Position numbers and translations under genes: made by a program. Positions 16,915 through 25,141 of a stretch of 64,000 nucleotides of DNA are shown piece by piece. Every line of letters starts with the position of its first letter. Position 1 is the first letter of the stretch. This DNA is from DASQBT01 sp049578545. Its GTDB lineage: Bacteria > Pseudomonadota > Gammaproteobacteria > Burkholderiales > Thiobacillaceae. The notes under the pieces were generated by a model. It saw nothing but the letters and a program-made list of their open reading frames with translations. It was not told the origin of the DNA and made no database searches. Location: NCBI GenBank assembly GCA_049578545.1, contig JBAUMF010000012.1, positions 27,385 to 91,384 of the forward strand. Direction: 5' to 3'.

Positions 16915-19350
16915 TTGCGTCACGCCATCGTCCGTCCCCGAGGGAGCGGATGGCTTGAATATCTCTGGTCAAGCGCTCTCGCCATTTGTCTGGCCCTGCT
17001 GCTTTTCCTTCCTGCCAAGCATCACCTGAGCCTGTCAGCCTGGGTGGGAGGCTATCTTGCCCAGCTGCTGGAAAATACATACCGGCTTATCAAGGTGGCC
17101 GTTCCCTGGAGTGCGACAGGTCTACTTCTGGGTCTGGCCGGCTGGGGACGAACGTCGCGTCTGATCACACTGCTTGGGCTACCGGTGCTACTCATTTTGT
17201 CCGCTGTGTGGGGATTGGGTGAGCCGCGGGATTGGCTGGTGCTTCCTCTTGGATTATCCGCAGGGCTGTGGCTGGGGGAGCGCAGTCGCCGATTGGAACC
17301 GAGCTCGGAGCCCTCTCCAGTAGGCGCTATATCCACCCCGGAACAGCCCGGCCCACGCGGGGGGCAGCGCGAAGACACAGATCCCCCCGATCTAGCTCAA
17401 CCCGACCAGGCCGCGGCGGTCAGGTCAGGCGCGAGACAACAGGCGTGGCATTGGTTGTCACGGATGCTTTCCGTCTCGCTTGTCGCGGCGGTGGGAGTCT
17501 CCCTGTGGGAGTTCCCTAGGTGGAATCTGGCCCTGGCGCTGGGGGGCCTTGCATGTCTTGTCCTCCTGTTTCGCTATCCAGGTGCCTGGTTGATCCTCAT
17601 TCCCGCCGCCTTGCCCCTGCTCGATCTGGCTCCCTGGACAGGGCGATTCTTCTGGGATGAATTTGATATGCTGATGCTGGCTACCTGGGCAGTGGCCTTG
17701 TGGCAAGGTCAGTTCAGGGCATCGGCATGGATGGTTCCGAAGCTGGGCGGATTGCTGGGCCTGTTTGTGCTGGTCTTGGTCGTCAGTTTGTTCGTCGGGC
17801 TGTTGCCCTTGCAGCAACTCGATGCCAATGCCTTTGCCACCTACTGGAGTCACTACAACAGTCTGCGGCTGGCCAAGGGCGTCGTCTGGGGGCTGTTGGT
17901 TTATGGCTTGTTCCGGTCACAGGCAGATCAGAACAAGGCATTCAAGAAACTCTCCCTGGGCATGGCCCTGGGCGCATTGGGGGTAAGCCTGTGGGCGCTG
18001 CGGGAGGAAGCCCTGTTTGCCGGTACTACGGCCACCGCAGACTATCGGGTGACTGCCAGCTTTTCCAGCATGCACACTGGCGGCGGGCACATCGAGGCCT
18101 ATCTGGTCATGGCACTGCCGTTTGTCTGGGGCCTGTTCTTTCTACTGCGCAATCCTCTCTATCGGGCCTTGCTTGGAGCCAATTTTTTGCTTGGCGCCTA
18201 TGCGCTTTTCTTTACCGTTGCACGTGGGGGCGCAATTGCGCTCATCGTGGCGCTCATGATTCTGATCTGGGGAACCTGGCTGGCAGGGCGCAGACAGTCC
18301 AGACATCGCAGTCGATCGGCGGCACCACTGGCGATGGGGCTGTTGACTCTGGCTGTGATGGTCGTCGGCGTCTCCGGTGTTTTCTGGCGCGAACGACTGC
18401 AGCAGACAGGAACGGATGCGGGCATCCGCCTGCACCACTGGGTCGAGGTGCTGGGTATGCGGAATGCTGGGGTGATGACGGCGTTTTTCGGGCAGGGACT
18501 CGGCAGCTTTCCCGCTGTCAGCCTGGCCAACCAGTTGCCCGATCAAGCCGGGACCTATCGTTACGTCTCTGAAGGCGGCAACACCTACCTGGCGCTTAAT
18601 TCTGCAGGGACGCTGTACATGGCCCAGCGGGTCGAGCCGCGTCCCGGTCAGACCCTGAAACTTGAACTTTCCGTGCGGGCACCTTCCACCAAAGCGGGCC
18701 TGGAAACTTCGCTGTGCGAAAAGAGCCTGTTCAATTCCCGCAAGTGCCAGTGGCTCAAAGTCGACTTCAAACCTGGCGTACAGGAGTGGCAGAGCCGCAA
18801 CCAGACATTCAAAAGTGGTGACGTGGGCGCAGGCAATTTTCTGGCCCAGCGGCCGGTGCAGTTTTCTCTCTACAACCCGGTTCCCGGCACCGTGGTCGAT
18901 GTGGACAATGTTCGTCTGCTGGATGAGAGCGGACAAAATCTTGTAAGAAATGGGGACTTTTCCCAGGGTGGAGATTTCTGGTTTTTCAAGTCCGGCTACC
19001 ATCTCGTCTGGCATGCCAAGAATCTCTGGGTGCATTTGCTCTTTGAGCAGGGCTGGCTTGGGGTGGTGCTGTTTACGCTGATGGTGGTTCTGGCCCTGGT
19101 GCGATTGGCGCGGGCGGCAGGACGTGGTGAACTCGAGGCCACAGTGCTTCTGGCTTGCACAACGGCATGGATCGTGGTTGGCGGAGTGGACAGCCTGGTT
19201 GATGCGCCACGGATTGCACTGCTGGTGTATGCAACATTGTTCATCGGCGCGGGGTGGGGTGCAGTATCAAGTACCAATGACAAGCATCGACGGCGCCGGC
19301 ATGACGCTCCCACGCCAGCAGGGAATACTCGTGCGGCAACTCCGGCATGA
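16915..19350 (+). CDS. Large O-antigen-ligase family protein with an extracytoplasmic beta-rich insert
   Basis: An 811-residue membrane protein. Residues about 20-120 hold several helices, about 125-185 form a hydrophilic linker rich in Pro, Glu and Gln, and the rest is an O-antigen-ligase fold with helices and the RGGAIALIVALMILIWGTW segment. After LHHWVEVLGMRNAGV, where family members have the short Wzy loop, there is an extra stretch of roughly 150 residues (about 540-695) with Cys residues, beta-strand patterning and VDVDNVRLLDESGQNLVRNG, which looks like a carbohydrate-binding-type beta-sandwich; the C-terminal helices resume at LWVHLLFEQGWLGVVLF. The start codon used is a TTG without a convincing ribosome-binding site and is uncertain. 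Confidence 0.75.
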   Translation: MRHAIVRPRGSGWLEYLWSSALAICLALLLFLPAKHHLSLSAWVGGYLAQLLENTYRLIKVAVPWSATGLLLGLAGWGRTSRLITLLGLPVLLILSAVWGLGEPRDWLVLPLGLSAGLWLGERSRRLEPSSEPSPVGAISTPEQPGPRGGQREDTDPPDLAQPDQAAAVRSGARQQAWHWLSRMLSVSLVAAVGVSLWEFPRWNLALALGGLACLVLLFRYPGAWLILIPAALPLLDLAPWTGRFFWDEFDMLMLATWAVALWQGQFRASAWMVPKLGGLLGLFVLVLVVSLFVGLLPLQQLDANAFATYWSHYNSLRLAKGVVWGLLVYGLFRSQADQNKAFKKLSLGMALGALGVSLWALREEALFAGTTATADYRVTASFSSMHTGGGHIEAYLVMALPFVWGLFFLLRNPLYRALLGANFLLGAYALFFTVARGGAIALIVALMILIWGTWLAGRRQSRHRSRSAAPLAMGLLTLAVMVVGVSGVFWRERLQQTGTDAGIRLHHWVEVLGMRNAGVMTAFFGQGLGSFPAVSLANQLPDQAGTYRYVSEGGNTYLALNSAGTLYMAQRVEPRPGQTLKLELSVRAPSTKAGLETSLCEKSLFNSRKCQWLKVDFKPGVQEWQSRNQTFKSGDVGAGNFLAQRPVQFSLYNPVPGTVVDVDNVRLLDESGQNLVRNGDFSQGGDFWFFKSGYHLVWHAKNLWVHLLFEQGWLGVVLFTLMVVLALVRLARAAGRGELEATVLLACTTAWIVVGGVDSLVDAPRIALLVYATLFIGAGWGAVSSTNDKHRRRRHDAPTPAGNTRAATPA

Positions 19351-19420
19351 TTCAAATGGCTTATGCTATAAGGCCAAAGCAAGAGAGGATTGATTTACTT
19401 TTCCGGCGTTGTGAGCGATT

Positions 19421-19455
19421 CGGCCTTTAGCCGCGAGCCCCAAGGCTTAAGGCCG
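19421..19455 (+). other. Stem-loop in the leader of the DHH-sat operon
   Basis: CGGCCTT and AAGGCCG form a perfect 7-bp stem, continued by GCC/GGC, in the 217-base interval before the DHH gene. No T-run follows, so it is not a standard terminator. The rest of this interval shows no gene. Function unknown. Confidence 0.3.
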
Positions 19456-19567
19456 TGACGCGAAGCAGTCGAGCCCGAACAAAATCATTCAGTGACTGGA
19501 TCGCTTGGTCGTTTTGCTCCTTGTGATGATCCGCAGACCAGCCCTTAACAGATAATTCGGGAGGCAA

Positions 19568-20524
19568 ATGCAGTTCGATGTTTTCAATGGCGACGCCGAT
19601 GGCTTGTGCGCCCTGCACCAGATGCGGCTGGCCTATCCGGCCGAATCCATCCTGATCACCGGCCCCAAGCGGGAAATCGATCTGCTTGGAAGGGCCGAAG
19701 CCAAAGCGGGCGACGAGGTGCTGGTGCTGGATGTTGCCCTGTCAAGAAACCGCGCAGCCTTGGACCGCCTGCTGCATAACGGCGTGAGAGTGCGCTATTT
19801 CGATCATCATCAGCCGGGGGAGATTCCGCAACACTCTGCTTTTGAATCCCACATCGATACCAGTCCGGATACCTGTACCAGCCTATTGGTAAATGACTAT
19901 CTGGGTGGTCGGCATCTAATCTGGGCAGTGACGGCGGCGTTTGGCGATAACCTGGAAACGTCTGCACGCAAAGCGGCCGTTCCTTTTGGTCTCAATGATT
20001 CACACCTCAACCAGCTCAAGGAACTGGGTGAGTGCCTGAACTATAACGGCTATGGAGAAACGCTCGATGATCTTCACTATGACCCGGCCGAGCTCTACCA
20101 AATCGTCCATGGTTATGATGACCCGTTCGATCTGATTCAGGTGGAGCCTGCCTTTCAGGTGCTCAGGACTGGTTATGCCGAAGACATGGCCAAGGCCAGT
20201 GGATCACAGCCCGCGATCGAGAGGGAAAGCGGCCGGATATTCATTCTGCCGGCAGAAAAATGGGCACGGCGCATCTCCGGCGTTTTCGGCAACCTGCTGG
20301 CATCGACGTCGCCGGCTCAAGCCCATGCAGTTCTTACCCGTAAACCCGAGGGGGGGTATGTAGTGAGCGTGCGCGCACCCCTGAACAACAAGGCCCACGC
20401 CGATGAGATCTGCAGCCAGTTCGAAACGGGTGGCGGGCGCAAGGGGGCCGCAGGCATCAACCACTTGCCCGAAGCGGAAGTGGATCGCTTCATCCGCATT
20501 TTTTACGAGAACTATTGCAAATGA
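19568..20524 (+). CDS. DHH-family phosphoesterase
   Basis: A 318-residue soluble metal-dependent phosphoesterase. It has the N-terminal aspartate motif FNGDADGLCALHQM (DxDG), VLVLDVALS, the DHH signature in YFDHHQPGEI, and a DHHA1 domain ending in ETGGGRKGAAGINHL. A GGGAGG ribosome-binding site precedes the ATG. Relatives in the NrnA-like group act on nanoRNA and on 3'-phosphoadenosine 5'-phosphate. Its stop overlaps the start of the sulfate adenylyltransferase/APS kinase gene (ATGA), so the products are made together; disposal of phosphoadenosine by-products is therefore an attractive but unproven role. Confidence 0.82.
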   Translation: MQFDVFNGDADGLCALHQMRLAYPAESILITGPKREIDLLGRAEAKAGDEVLVLDVALSRNRAALDRLLHNGVRVRYFDHHQPGEIPQHSAFESHIDTSPDTCTSLLVNDYLGGRHLIWAVTAAFGDNLETSARKAAVPFGLNDSHLNQLKELGECLNYNGYGETLDDLHYDPAELYQIVHGYDDPFDLIQVEPAFQVLRTGYAEDMAKASGSQPAIERESGRIFILPAEKWARRISGVFGNLLASTSPAQAHAVLTRKPEGGYVVSVRAPLNNKAHADEICSQFETGGGRKGAAGINHLPEAEVDRFIRIFYENYCK

Positions 20525-22224
20525 ATGATCGCCATCTTATTTCGCCCCATGGCGGGCAACTTGCCAACCTGATGGCCACACCGGAGCGGGCAGAGCTCCT
20601 TAAGAAGGAGTCGTTTGGCCTTCCCTCGATTGACCTGGACTGGCGCCAGCTTTGCGACCTGGAGATGCTGCTGAATGGCGCCTATTCCCCGCTGACAGGC
20701 TTCATGGGCAAGGCGGATCATGATGGGGTGCTGGAGAAGCTGCAGCTGGCGGATGGCACTTTCTGGCCGTATCCGATCACCCTGAAAATCGCGGCCAATC
20801 AGGCGCAGAAGCTCAAGGCCGGGGATCGGGTGGCGTTGCGTGATGGCGAAGGCTTCATGCTGGCGGTGCTGACCATAAGTGACCTGTGGCCTTCCGACCC
20901 CGAAGTCGAGCATGCCCTGCTGGAAAAGTCTCCGGCCGATGCCAGCGTCGGGCTTCATACCGGCGTGTGGCATGTGGGCGGAAGAGTGGAAGGCGTGGCG
21001 CTGCCGCAGCACCATGACTTTGCCGCGCATCGTCTTACCCCGGCCGAGCTGCGCGCATTGATGGCAAAGCTGGGCTGGCGCCGCGTTGTGGCTTTCCTGG
21101 CGCGTCAGGCCATGCATCGTCCGCATTTTGAATTCTGTCTCAAGACCGCCATTGAACTCGAGGCGAATCTGCTCGTCATGCCTTATGCCGGAGGGGACCT
21201 GACGGACAGCGCGGACTATTTCTCGCTGGTACGCAGCATCCAGGCGATCCTGCCCCGGTTTCCCTCGACCACCACCCAGCTGGCGCTGCTTCCGGCTTTG
21301 GGCCGTCATTCAAGCCTGCGTGAACAGCTGTTGCGGGCGGTCATTGCACGCAACTATGGCTGCAATCACCTTATCGTTGGAGGCGAGCATGAAGCCCTAG
21401 GCGAACGGCGTCGAGGCGAGGATACCCAGTTGGACCATGGTGCTCTCAACCTCGTGGCCGAAGCGTACCAGAGGCTGGGCATCACCCTCATTCCCTTCCC
21501 GCGCATGGTCTATGTGGAAGAGCGCGCTGAACACATGCCGGTATCCGCCGTGCCGGCGGGATCACGAATCCAGACCATGGCAGGTGACGAATTGCTACGC
21601 AGGCTGAAGCACGGCCTGAAAATTCCCGACTGGTACAGCTTCCCCCAAGTGATCGAGGAACTTCAGCGCGCCCACCCGCCGCGCAACGAGCAGGGCTTCA
21701 CCGTGTTCTTCACCGGCCTGTCCGGGGCGGGAAAATCCACCATTGCCAAGGCCCTGGCCATCCGGCTGATGGAAACGGGCAACCGCCCGGTAACCCTGCT
21801 GGACGGGGATATAGTGCGTCGGCATTTGTCCTCGGAACTGGGCTTCTCCCACGCGCATCGCGACATCAACGTGCGGCGCATCGGCTTTGTCGCGTCGGAA
21901 ATCACCAAGAATCGCGGCGTGGCCATCTGCGCCCCCATTGCCCCATACCGAAATACGCGGCGGGATGTGCGGGCGATGATCGAAGGTGTAGGCGGCTTTA
22001 TCGAGGTGCATGTCTCCACCCCCATCGAAACCTGCGAGTTGCGCGACCGCAAGGGCCTGTACGCCAAGGCGCGTGCGGGCCTGATCCCCGAATTCACCGG
22101 CGTATCCGACCCCTACGAGGTGCCGGAACATCCCGAAATCGCGATTGATACGACCAACCTGGGGGTCGATGAGGCCATCCAGCACATCCTGCTCAAGCTG
22201 GAGCATGAAGGCTATTTGCGCTAA
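20521..22224 (+). CDS. Bifunctional sulfate adenylyltransferase / adenylylsulfate kinase
   Basis: A 567-residue fusion. Residues about 1-380 are an ATP sulfurylase (PUA-like N-domain with LLNGAYSPLTGFMG, then the catalytic domain); about 390-567 are APS kinase with Walker A GLSGAGKST, DGDIVRRHLSSELGFS and the EVHVSTPIETCELRDRKGLY lid region. In sulfur lithotrophs such fusions interconvert APS, ATP and sulfate and can make PAPS. The sulfurylase active-site motif is altered: the usual QTRNPxHRAH reads LARQAMHRPH, so the Arg and both His remain but Gln and Asn are replaced; GRDH is replaced by GGEH. The kinase motifs look intact. The ATG overlaps the upstream DHH gene. Confidence 0.93.
   Translation: MNDRHLISPHGGQLANLMATPERAELLKKESFGLPSIDLDWRQLCDLEMLLNGAYSPLTGFMGKADHDGVLEKLQLADGTFWPYPITLKIAANQAQKLKAGDRVALRDGEGFMLAVLTISDLWPSDPEVEHALLEKSPADASVGLHTGVWHVGGRVEGVALPQHHDFAAHRLTPAELRALMAKLGWRRVVAFLARQAMHRPHFEFCLKTAIELEANLLVMPYAGGDLTDSADYFSLVRSIQAILPRFPSTTTQLALLPALGRHSSLREQLLRAVIARNYGCNHLIVGGEHEALGERRRGEDTQLDHGALNLVAEAYQRLGITLIPFPRMVYVEERAEHMPVSAVPAGSRIQTMAGDELLRRLKHGLKIPDWYSFPQVIEELQRAHPPRNEQGFTVFFTGLSGAGKSTIAKALAIRLMETGNRPVTLLDGDIVRRHLSSELGFSHAHRDINVRRIGFVASEITKNRGVAICAPIAPYRNTRRDVRAMIEGVGGFIEVHVSTPIETCELRDRKGLYAKARAGLIPEFTGVSDPYEVPEHPEIAIDTTNLGVDEAIQHILLKLEHEGYLR
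22170..22222 (+). repeat. 53-bp direct repeat, copy 1 (3' end of sat-cysC)
   Basis: The last codons of the sat-cysC gene are repeated at 22941-22993 with a single mismatch (22200 G against 22971 C); similarity continues for a few bases after the stop with a one-base difference. The toxin-antitoxin pair lies between the two copies. See copy 2. Confidence 0.95.
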
Positions 22225-22322
22225 CCCGCGTGTATCCGGCGATGAAGAAATCCGGGTGTAGGCTAATCTTGTCTCGGTAATGCTATTATTACGGCATTAC
22301 CAACTCTCTTGGAAATGCGGCC

Positions 22323-22553
22323 ATGCGCACCCCGACCAGCAAGTTAACGACCAAATATCAGGCCACCATCCCTGAGCCGGTGCGCAAGCGCTTGCATGTC
22401 GAGGCAGGCGATGTCATTGCCTTCGATATCGAGGGTGATGTCGTGCGCTTGCGCAAGGCGCAACCGCTCGACCTGGCTTATGCTCAAGCCCTGGTTGGCA
22501 CACTGGGTGAGTGGGATTCAGAGGCGGACGAAGAGGCTTATCGTGACTTATGA
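22323..22553 (+). CDS. AbrB/SpoVT-fold antitoxin
   Basis: A 76-residue DNA-binding antitoxin of the SpoVT-AbrB swapped-hairpin type, with TSKLTTKYQATIPEPVRKRL and VEAGDVIAFDIEGDVVRLRKA as the two hairpins; the C-terminal acidic tail (EWDSEADEEAY) would wrap the toxin. Such antitoxins repress their own promoter; the TAATGC and GGCATTAC elements about 45 bases upstream form an imperfect palindrome over a likely -10 region. The toxin start lies inside its 3' end. Confidence 0.88.
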   Translation: MRTPTSKLTTKYQATIPEPVRKRLHVEAGDVIAFDIEGDVVRLRKAQPLDLAYAQALVGTLGEWDSEADEEAYRDL

Positions 22554-22881
22554 AGCCTTTGACGTGGTCGTCGTGCCCTTCCCATTTGCCGATCGCAACA
22601 GCACCAAGCGCCGACCGGCCTTGGTGCTGTCCGGCCTGACTGCATTTAATTCGGCATCAAGGCATTCGGTACTGGCGATGATTACCAGCGCCAAGAATTC
22701 CAGCTGGCCGCTGGACATCGAGATCATCGATCTTGATGCTGTGGGCTTGCCTTCTCCTTCTATGATTCGCATGAAGCTTTTCACTCTTGATCATCAGCTG
22801 ATCCTCCGCAAACTGGGCAGGCTTGGCGAACGTGATCGTGCCGCCGCAGCCAGAACGCTCAAGGCGCTGTTTCAGTGTTAG
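22543..22881 (+). CDS. MazF/PemK-family toxin (endoribonuclease)
   Basis: A 112-residue protein with the PemK-like start FDVVVVPFPFADRNSTKRRPALVLS, then LAMITSAKNSSWPLDIEI and SMIRMKLFTLDHQLI, consistent with an mRNA-cleaving MazF-fold toxin. The GTG chosen overlaps the antitoxin reading frame by 11 bases; a longer frame upstream only shadows the antitoxin. Cognate antitoxin directly upstream. The pair sits between two copies of the sat-cysC 3' end and so appears to be an insertion. Confidence 0.85.
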   Translation: MTYEAFDVVVVPFPFADRNSTKRRPALVLSGLTAFNSASRHSVLAMITSAKNSSWPLDIEIIDLDAVGLPSPSMIRMKLFTLDHQLILRKLGRLGERDRAAAARTLKALFQC

Positions 22882-22940
22882 GGGTCAAGGTAAGTCACGC
22901 TGCCTTCGGAACGGTTTACAGCAATTAGCCTGGCAGCGGG

Positions 22941-22993
22941 TGAGGCCATCCAGCACATCCTGCTCAAGCTCGAGCATGAAGGCTATTTGCGCT
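22941..22993 (+). repeat. 53-bp direct repeat, copy 2 (duplicated end of sat-cysC)
   Basis: Near-identical copy of the end of sat-cysC, here without the rest of the gene and ending in TGA rather than TAA. It marks the right edge of the segment holding the toxin-antitoxin genes. The surrounding bases from 22882 to 23180 contain no gene. Confidence 0.95.
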
Positions 22994-23072
22994 GAACCCT
23001 ACCAATCGAACAGCAGGGCATGATCATCCTGCGCCAGGGATTGCGAGGTGCTGGGTAGCTCATATTGCCTAC

Positions 23073-23159
23073 CAATTTGTCTCGATTCACCTTTTCCAAT
23101 GTCGGTTTCCTTTACAGTATGATTGCGATCGTCGCAGGCCAGTTCATCTAGGCCTATGA
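23073..23159 (+). repeat. Diverged ~87-base repeat, copy A
   Basis: Resembles 24792-24878 along its length, roughly 70 percent identical by eye, with well-kept blocks such as GTCTCG, GCGATCG and CAGTTCATCT. Copy A lies just upstream of the sigma-54-like promoter of a PEP-CTERM gene and could include an activator binding region; copy B is in debris with no gene after it. Confidence 0.5.
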
Positions 23160-23180
23160 AAATAATAAAGAATCTGTTTC

Positions 23181-23196
23181 TGGCATGGGGCCTGCT
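23181..23196 (+). promoter_or_regulatory. Candidate sigma-54 promoter upstream of a PEP-CTERM gene
   Basis: TGGCATGGGGCCTGCT: the -24 element TGGCA matches fully, GG and GC are 10 bases apart, and the -12 element CTGCT has one mismatch. It lies about 100 bases before the ATG of the PEP-CTERM gene. The best match of the four such sites together with the one before the sugar transferase. Confidence 0.58.
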
Positions 23197-23295
23197 TGCA
23201 ATAATGACAAGAAGGCTCGACCTGACCGCGACGGAGATCGATCCGGGACGAAATGACGGGTTTCGCCAATTTCCATTTTTTGAGGAGCGGCAATT

Positions 23296-24156
23296 ATGAA
23301 AATGAGCATGAGAGAGAAGAATCTACTGGCGCGGCGCTTGTCCAGTTGGTCGATGGCCTTGGCCACCGCCACGACCTTGGGCCTGCTGAGCAATCAGGCT
23401 GAGGCGATCCCGGTCGGCTGGACCTGCGCGGGCAGCTGCGGCACGCTGGGCGCCAACGGCGCTGTCCCGGTGCCTCCTGTTCCCAGCGGCGCCACTACCT
23501 ATGACTGGATCTCCACAAACACCGGTAGCAGCAGCAACAACGGCGCGAATATCGGCGTGTCAGGCGGCACCGAGACGAACGGCACACTGTTGACGTCGAG
23601 CGTCTTCAACATCAGCACCGCCGACGCCGGGACCGCTACCGCCAAACTGCAATTCGCGTTCGACTTCGTTACCTCTGACGGATCCGGCTTCCCCGACTAC
23701 GCGTGGGCCCGGCTGTTCGACACAGACACTAGCACGATTGTCGGCTACCTCGTCACCGCGCGCACCGAGCCATCGGGAAGCATCATTCCCGGCTCAGGCA
23801 TGCCGGGGATCATCGCCGGGCTGACCCCGCCGTCGGTTCCGATCATCACCGGCGCCGGCAGCACCGATTGGGCGCCGCTCGGCGGCAGTTCCGGGTCTTG
23901 TTATCTGGGCTTCGGTCAAGGTTGCGGCAACACGGGTTGGGTGCTTTCCGACTACACGATCCCGACTGCGGGCAATTATGAGCTGCAGTTCGGCGTGATG
24001 AACGAGAACGACACGGCGTTCCAGACCGGGATGGCGATCAGCGGCGCCACCATCGGCGGCACGCCAATCGTAAGCGTGCCTGAACCGGCCTCGCTTGCGC
24101 TGCTCGGCATCGGTCTCGCCGGACTTGGCCTCGCGCGCAGGCGTGAGCAGGGCTAG
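23296..24156 (+). CDS. PEP-CTERM sorting domain protein
   Basis: Exported 286-residue protein. The signal peptide (SMALATATTLGLLSNQAEA) is followed by a Gly/Ser/Thr-rich beta-sandwich-like body containing GWTCAGSCGTLGANG and LQFAFDFVTSDGSGFPDYAW, and a C-terminal sorting tag VPEPASLALLGIGLAGLGLARR. The ATG has GAGGAG ten bases upstream. A strong terminator follows the stop, so it is a single-gene unit. Adhesive or matrix role is inferred from the class; no enzymatic motif is visible. Confidence 0.9.
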   Translation: MKMSMREKNLLARRLSSWSMALATATTLGLLSNQAEAIPVGWTCAGSCGTLGANGAVPVPPVPSGATTYDWISTNTGSSSNNGANIGVSGGTETNGTLLTSSVFNISTADAGTATAKLQFAFDFVTSDGSGFPDYAWARLFDTDTSTIVGYLVTARTEPSGSIIPGSGMPGIIAGLTPPSVPIITGAGSTDWAPLGGSSGSCYLGFGQGCGNTGWVLSDYTIPTAGNYELQFGVMNENDTAFQTGMAISGATIGGTPIVSVPEPASLALLGIGLAGLGLARRREQG

Positions 24157-24180
24157 GCGGCGTCGCTCGCTAGGCAACCA

Positions 24181-24210
24181 AAACCCGCCCGTGCGGCGGG
24201 TTTTTTGTTT
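24181..24210 (+). terminator. Rho-independent terminator after the PEP-CTERM gene
   Basis: ACCCGCC, a short loop, GGCGGGT and then TTTTTTG form a GC-rich hairpin with a T-run starting 24 bases after the stop codon. Confidence 0.88.
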
Positions 24211-24280
24211 GGGGTGCCCGGAGCGCTGCGCAAGCGTTCCAGCGCCCGCTCTTCCTGAGTACGAAAGTCACTATCCGCAG

Positions 24281-24495
24281 GAGTGGATCCGCAGTTTTCG
24301 CCGGCACGATCTTCGCCATACGTCGCCGAACCGGCATGTGCAAGCGGGTACGCCGTTGCAGAAGCTTCACGACCGGGTGGTTGGGAAAGCGTGGAACTGG
24401 TGTGGAAGTACGCCGACCTTTGCAGTGAATACCGAACCTACGAACCGTGCTTGACCGCGGGCAATCTGGCGGGAATGCAGAGGGTGTTGACCTGA
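24281..24495 (+). pseudogene. Tyrosine recombinase (phage integrase) C-terminal remnant
   Basis: Conceptual translation gives FRRHDLRHT followed by HVQAGTPLQKLHD in one frame and then GGWESVELVWKYADL in the next, which together match the catalytic C-terminus of tyrosine recombinases (HxLRHT box and the GW-x(n)-Y region). A frameshift near 24375 and the missing N-terminal and middle parts show that it is inactive. It lies in about 900 bases of non-coding sequence between the PEP-CTERM gene and chrA; apart from the diverged repeat copy B, I see nothing else identifiable there. Confidence 0.72.
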
Positions 24496-24791
24496 CGATC
24501 GCGGGATTCACCCGATGCGTGAATAGAACATTGAAGCGGCCGAAATGCGAAGAAATGTTGCGTCCTGCGCGGGCGTGCAGTTGGTGACAGGTCGGGTGCG
24601 AGTAAAACGGCAGACCGACAGCGTCTTCATGCCGATGGGGCAACGGGCCTGCTTCATGGCAATTTCTCACCCTGACGGGGTTGTGGTCGCGCTGGCGGGA
24701 ACAGCTGCCGCTGAGCTACACCAGCCCCAATGAGCCGCGCATCCAGCCGCCGCGAGTACTGGAAGAGTTTGGTTTTCATAAATCTGTCGAT

Positions 24792-24878
24792 CAATTCGTC
24801 TCGGCTGAACTTGTTCTAACATCGGCCTTCTTCACGGTCAGATCGCGATCGCTTGATGTCAGTTCATCTGGCCTGGGT
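24792..24878 (+). repeat. Diverged ~87-base repeat, copy B
   Basis: Counterpart of 23073-23159. No sigma-54-like site or open gene follows, so it may be the leftover upstream region of a lost PEP-CTERM-like gene. The sequence from 24500 to 25141 is otherwise featureless. Confidence 0.45.
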
Positions 24879-25141
24879 GCAGGCACGATGACTACCGGCT
24901 CCTGCTATTGGATCGATGGATCGTGCCGCCCGAAGCCTGACAGCTTTGGTCACCTTTTTTGATGTCGGGTTTGGCGGCAAGCTTCATGCGCATCCCGAGG
25001 GGAACGCTGATTGTTGCATCCTGCATCCTTGGGAGTACCAACGCACCAAACGGGAAGCAATCCGGTTCGGCATGACATCAACACGTGAGGGGATCGATTC
25101 GTCGTTGGATTCCTCGCGCTGCCTTGTGAATCAGCACTTGC

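Noticed and set aside
24690..24732. tRNA-like sequence on the minus strand (GTGTAGCTCAGCGGCAGCTG)
   Set aside because: The D-arm resembles a tRNA, but the second strand of the D-stem does not fit, and no anticodon or T-arm follows at the right distance.
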